Below are positions 13,464 to 14,656 of a DNA stretch of 14,656 bases, one piece after another. The position numbers were made by a program, and so were the translations under genes. Position 1 is the stretch's first letter, and each line of letters opens with the position of its first letter. This DNA is from Comamonadaceae bacterium (GTDB lineage Bacteria > Pseudomonadota > Gammaproteobacteria > Burkholderiales > Burkholderiaceae_C), in contig CANGOY010000020.1 of the NCBI GenBank assembly GCA_947455585.1, forward strand, positions 1 through 14,656, written 5' to 3'. The notes under the pieces were generated by a model. The model worked only from the letters and a program-made list of their open reading frames with translations, was not told the DNA's origin and did not search any database.

Positions 13464-14656
13464 CTAGTCGCGTCGCAAATCCAGCGTGAAGGGGAACTCT
13501 TTGCTGGCAGGCACCCCCACGGTGGCTTGCGGCACATCTAATTTCCCCGGCGTGTGGGCCAGCGGGAAGAAGCGCGACAAGCGGCGGCTCTCGGCCTCAT
13601 AGGCGTTGACAGGAAAGCTGTCGTAGTTGCGTCCACCCGGGTGCGCCACGTGGTACTGGCAGCCACCCACTGAGCGCTTCATCCACGTGTCCACAATGTC
13701 AAAGGTCAGTGGCACATGCACGCCAATGGTGGGGTGTAAGGCGGATGACGGCGCCCATGCGCGGTAACGCACACCCGCCACGTATTCGCCCACCGTGCCT
13801 GTGGGTTGCAAAGGCAAGGGGCGACCATTGACGGTGATGGTGTGGCGGCTCGGGTTGAGCCCCGCCACATGCACCTCGATGCGTTCGAGTGACGAATCGA
13901 CATAGCGCACCGTGCCGCCGCTTGAGCCTTCTTCGCCCATGACGTGCCAAGGTTCCAAGGCGTTGCGCAGGGTGAGGTTGATGCCCAGTGTTTGCAAGTC
14001 GCCCACGCGTGGGAAGCGGAATTCAAAGTGAGGCGCAAACCACTCGGGGTCGAACTGAAAACCGCAGTCGCCCAGCTCGGTGAGCACATCGTCAAAGTCG
14101 GCTTTGACGAAATGCGGCAGCAAGAAACGGTCGTGCAGCTCGGTGCCCCAACGGGTGGCGGATGCCTTGTAAGGCTGCTCCCAAAAACGAGCGACCAAGG
14201 CACGCAGCAAAAGCTGCTGCACGATGCTCATGCGTTCGTGCGGTGGCATCTCAAAGGCGCGAAGTTCAAGCAGGCCCAAACGTCCTGTGGACGAATCGGG
14301 CGAGTAGAGCTTGTCGATGCAAAACTCACTGCGGTGGGTGTTGCCTGTGACGTCAATCAGCAAGTTGCGCAGCGTGCGGTCCACAATCCACGGCGGCATG
14401 TCGTCGCCAAATTTTTCACGGTTCTTTTGGATTTCGGCAAGCGCAATTTCGAGTTCGTAAATTTGGTCGTTGCGCGCTTCATCCACACGCGGTGCTTGGC
14501 TTGTGGGGCCAATGAACATGCCGCTGAACAAATAGCTCAAGCTGGGGTGGTTGTGCCAATACAAGATGAGTGAGGCCAGCAGTTCGGGCTTGCGCAAGAA
14601 CGGGCTGTCCGCAGGCGTGGCGCCGCCCATCACAATGTGATTGCCGCCGCCCGTGC
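13464..14656 (-). CDS. DUF2126 putative amidoligase of the transglutaminase family, C-terminal 396 residues (gene enters from right edge)
   Basis: The frame is open through the window edge: 14654-14631 reads TGGGNHIV before MGGATPADSPFLRKPELLAS, so the gene does not start inside the window. GGGNH...GGATPADSPFLR, then YWHNHPSLSYLFSGMFIGPTSQ, MPPWIVDRTLRNLLIDVTGN, THRSEFCIDKLYSP, GRLGLLELRAFEMPPHERM and VAHPGGRNYDSFPVNAYEAE are hallmarks of DUF2126, a putative amidoligase domain with a glutamine-synthetase/GCS-like fold. In full-length members of roughly 1,100 residues, a transglutaminase domain precedes it and would lie outside the window. The stop TAG is 31 bases before the GTG of the ATP-grasp/alpha-E gene, so the cluster reads amidoligase, ATP-grasp/alpha-E, transglutaminase. 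The reaction is predicted to be amide-bond formation on an unknown substrate in the cytoplasm. Confidence 0.9.
   Translation of the reverse strand, partial: TGGGNHIVMGGATPADSPFLRKPELLASLILYWHNHPSLSYLFSGMFIGPTSQAPRVDEARNDQIYELEIALAEIQKNREKFGDDMPPWIVDRTLRNLLIDVTGNTHRSEFCIDKLYSPDSSTGRLGLLELRAFEMPPHERMSIVQQLLLRALVARFWEQPYKASATRWGTELHDRFLLPHFVKADFDDVLTELGDCGFQFDPEWFAPHFEFRFPRVGDLQTLGINLTLRNALEPWHVMGEEGSSGGTVRYVDSSLERIEVHVAGLNPSRHTITVNGRPLPLQPTGTVGEYVAGVRYRAWAPSSALHPTIGVHVPLTFDIVDTWMKRSVGGCQYHVAHPGGRNYDSFPVNAYEAESRRLSRFFPLAHTPGKLDVPQATVGVPASKEFPFTLDLRRD

Noticed and set aside
13464..14633. Complete 389-aa gene starting at GTG 14633
   Set aside because: The same frame continues upstream to the window edge with the conserved TGGGNHIV motif of DUF2126, so the apparent start is internal to a larger truncated gene.

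Overview
The window looks like chromosomal DNA of a betaproteobacterium in the Burkholderiales, most likely family Comamonadaceae (Limnohabitans/Rhodoferax-like). This rests on recalled protein similarity (CysB, LptF/LptG, PepA, HolC, MreB and RidA all read like that family) and on the E. coli-like arrangement lptG-lptF <> pepA-holC. It is dense chromosomal sequence: no rRNA, tRNA, transposase, phage gene or CRISPR array was seen, and no gap between genes reaches 300 bases.

Region 1 (1-3128, all minus strand). The lptF-lptG-cbiX run is tightly packed (4-base overlap, then a 6-base gap). LptF and LptG are the membrane subunits of the lipopolysaccharide export ABC transporter; CbiX is a small cobalt/iron chelatase. 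After a 100-base gap containing direct and inverted repeats comes the start of a CysB-type LysR regulator, cut by the window edge.

Region 2 (3153-6259, plus strand). pepA (leucyl aminopeptidase) and holC (DNA polymerase III chi) overlap by ATGA and diverge from lptF across only 24 bases. A stand-alone periplasmic branched-chain amino acid binding protein follows and ends at a strong terminator.

Region 3 (6260-8436, plus strand). A 63-aa gene of unknown function with a TTG start sits between two Rho-independent terminators. Next is an MreB actin homologue, also with a TTG start and a plausible sigma-70 promoter. It is followed, by a one-base overlap, by an unrecognised exported four-cysteine protein rather than mreC, so this is probably a second, non-canonical mreB.

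Region 4 (8455-14656, all minus strand). A cluster of peptide-bond chemistry genes runs leftwards: the C-terminal part of a DUF2126 putative amidoligase (entering from the right edge), a fused circularly permuted ATP-grasp/alpha-E protein, and a transglutaminase-like protein with an unusual Gln-Ser repeat tail. A RidA-family protein and a DUF1345 membrane protein follow, perhaps from their own promoter. The first three match a known but functionally unresolved gene association predicted to make or remodel a peptide-like product; this is the most interesting system in the window.
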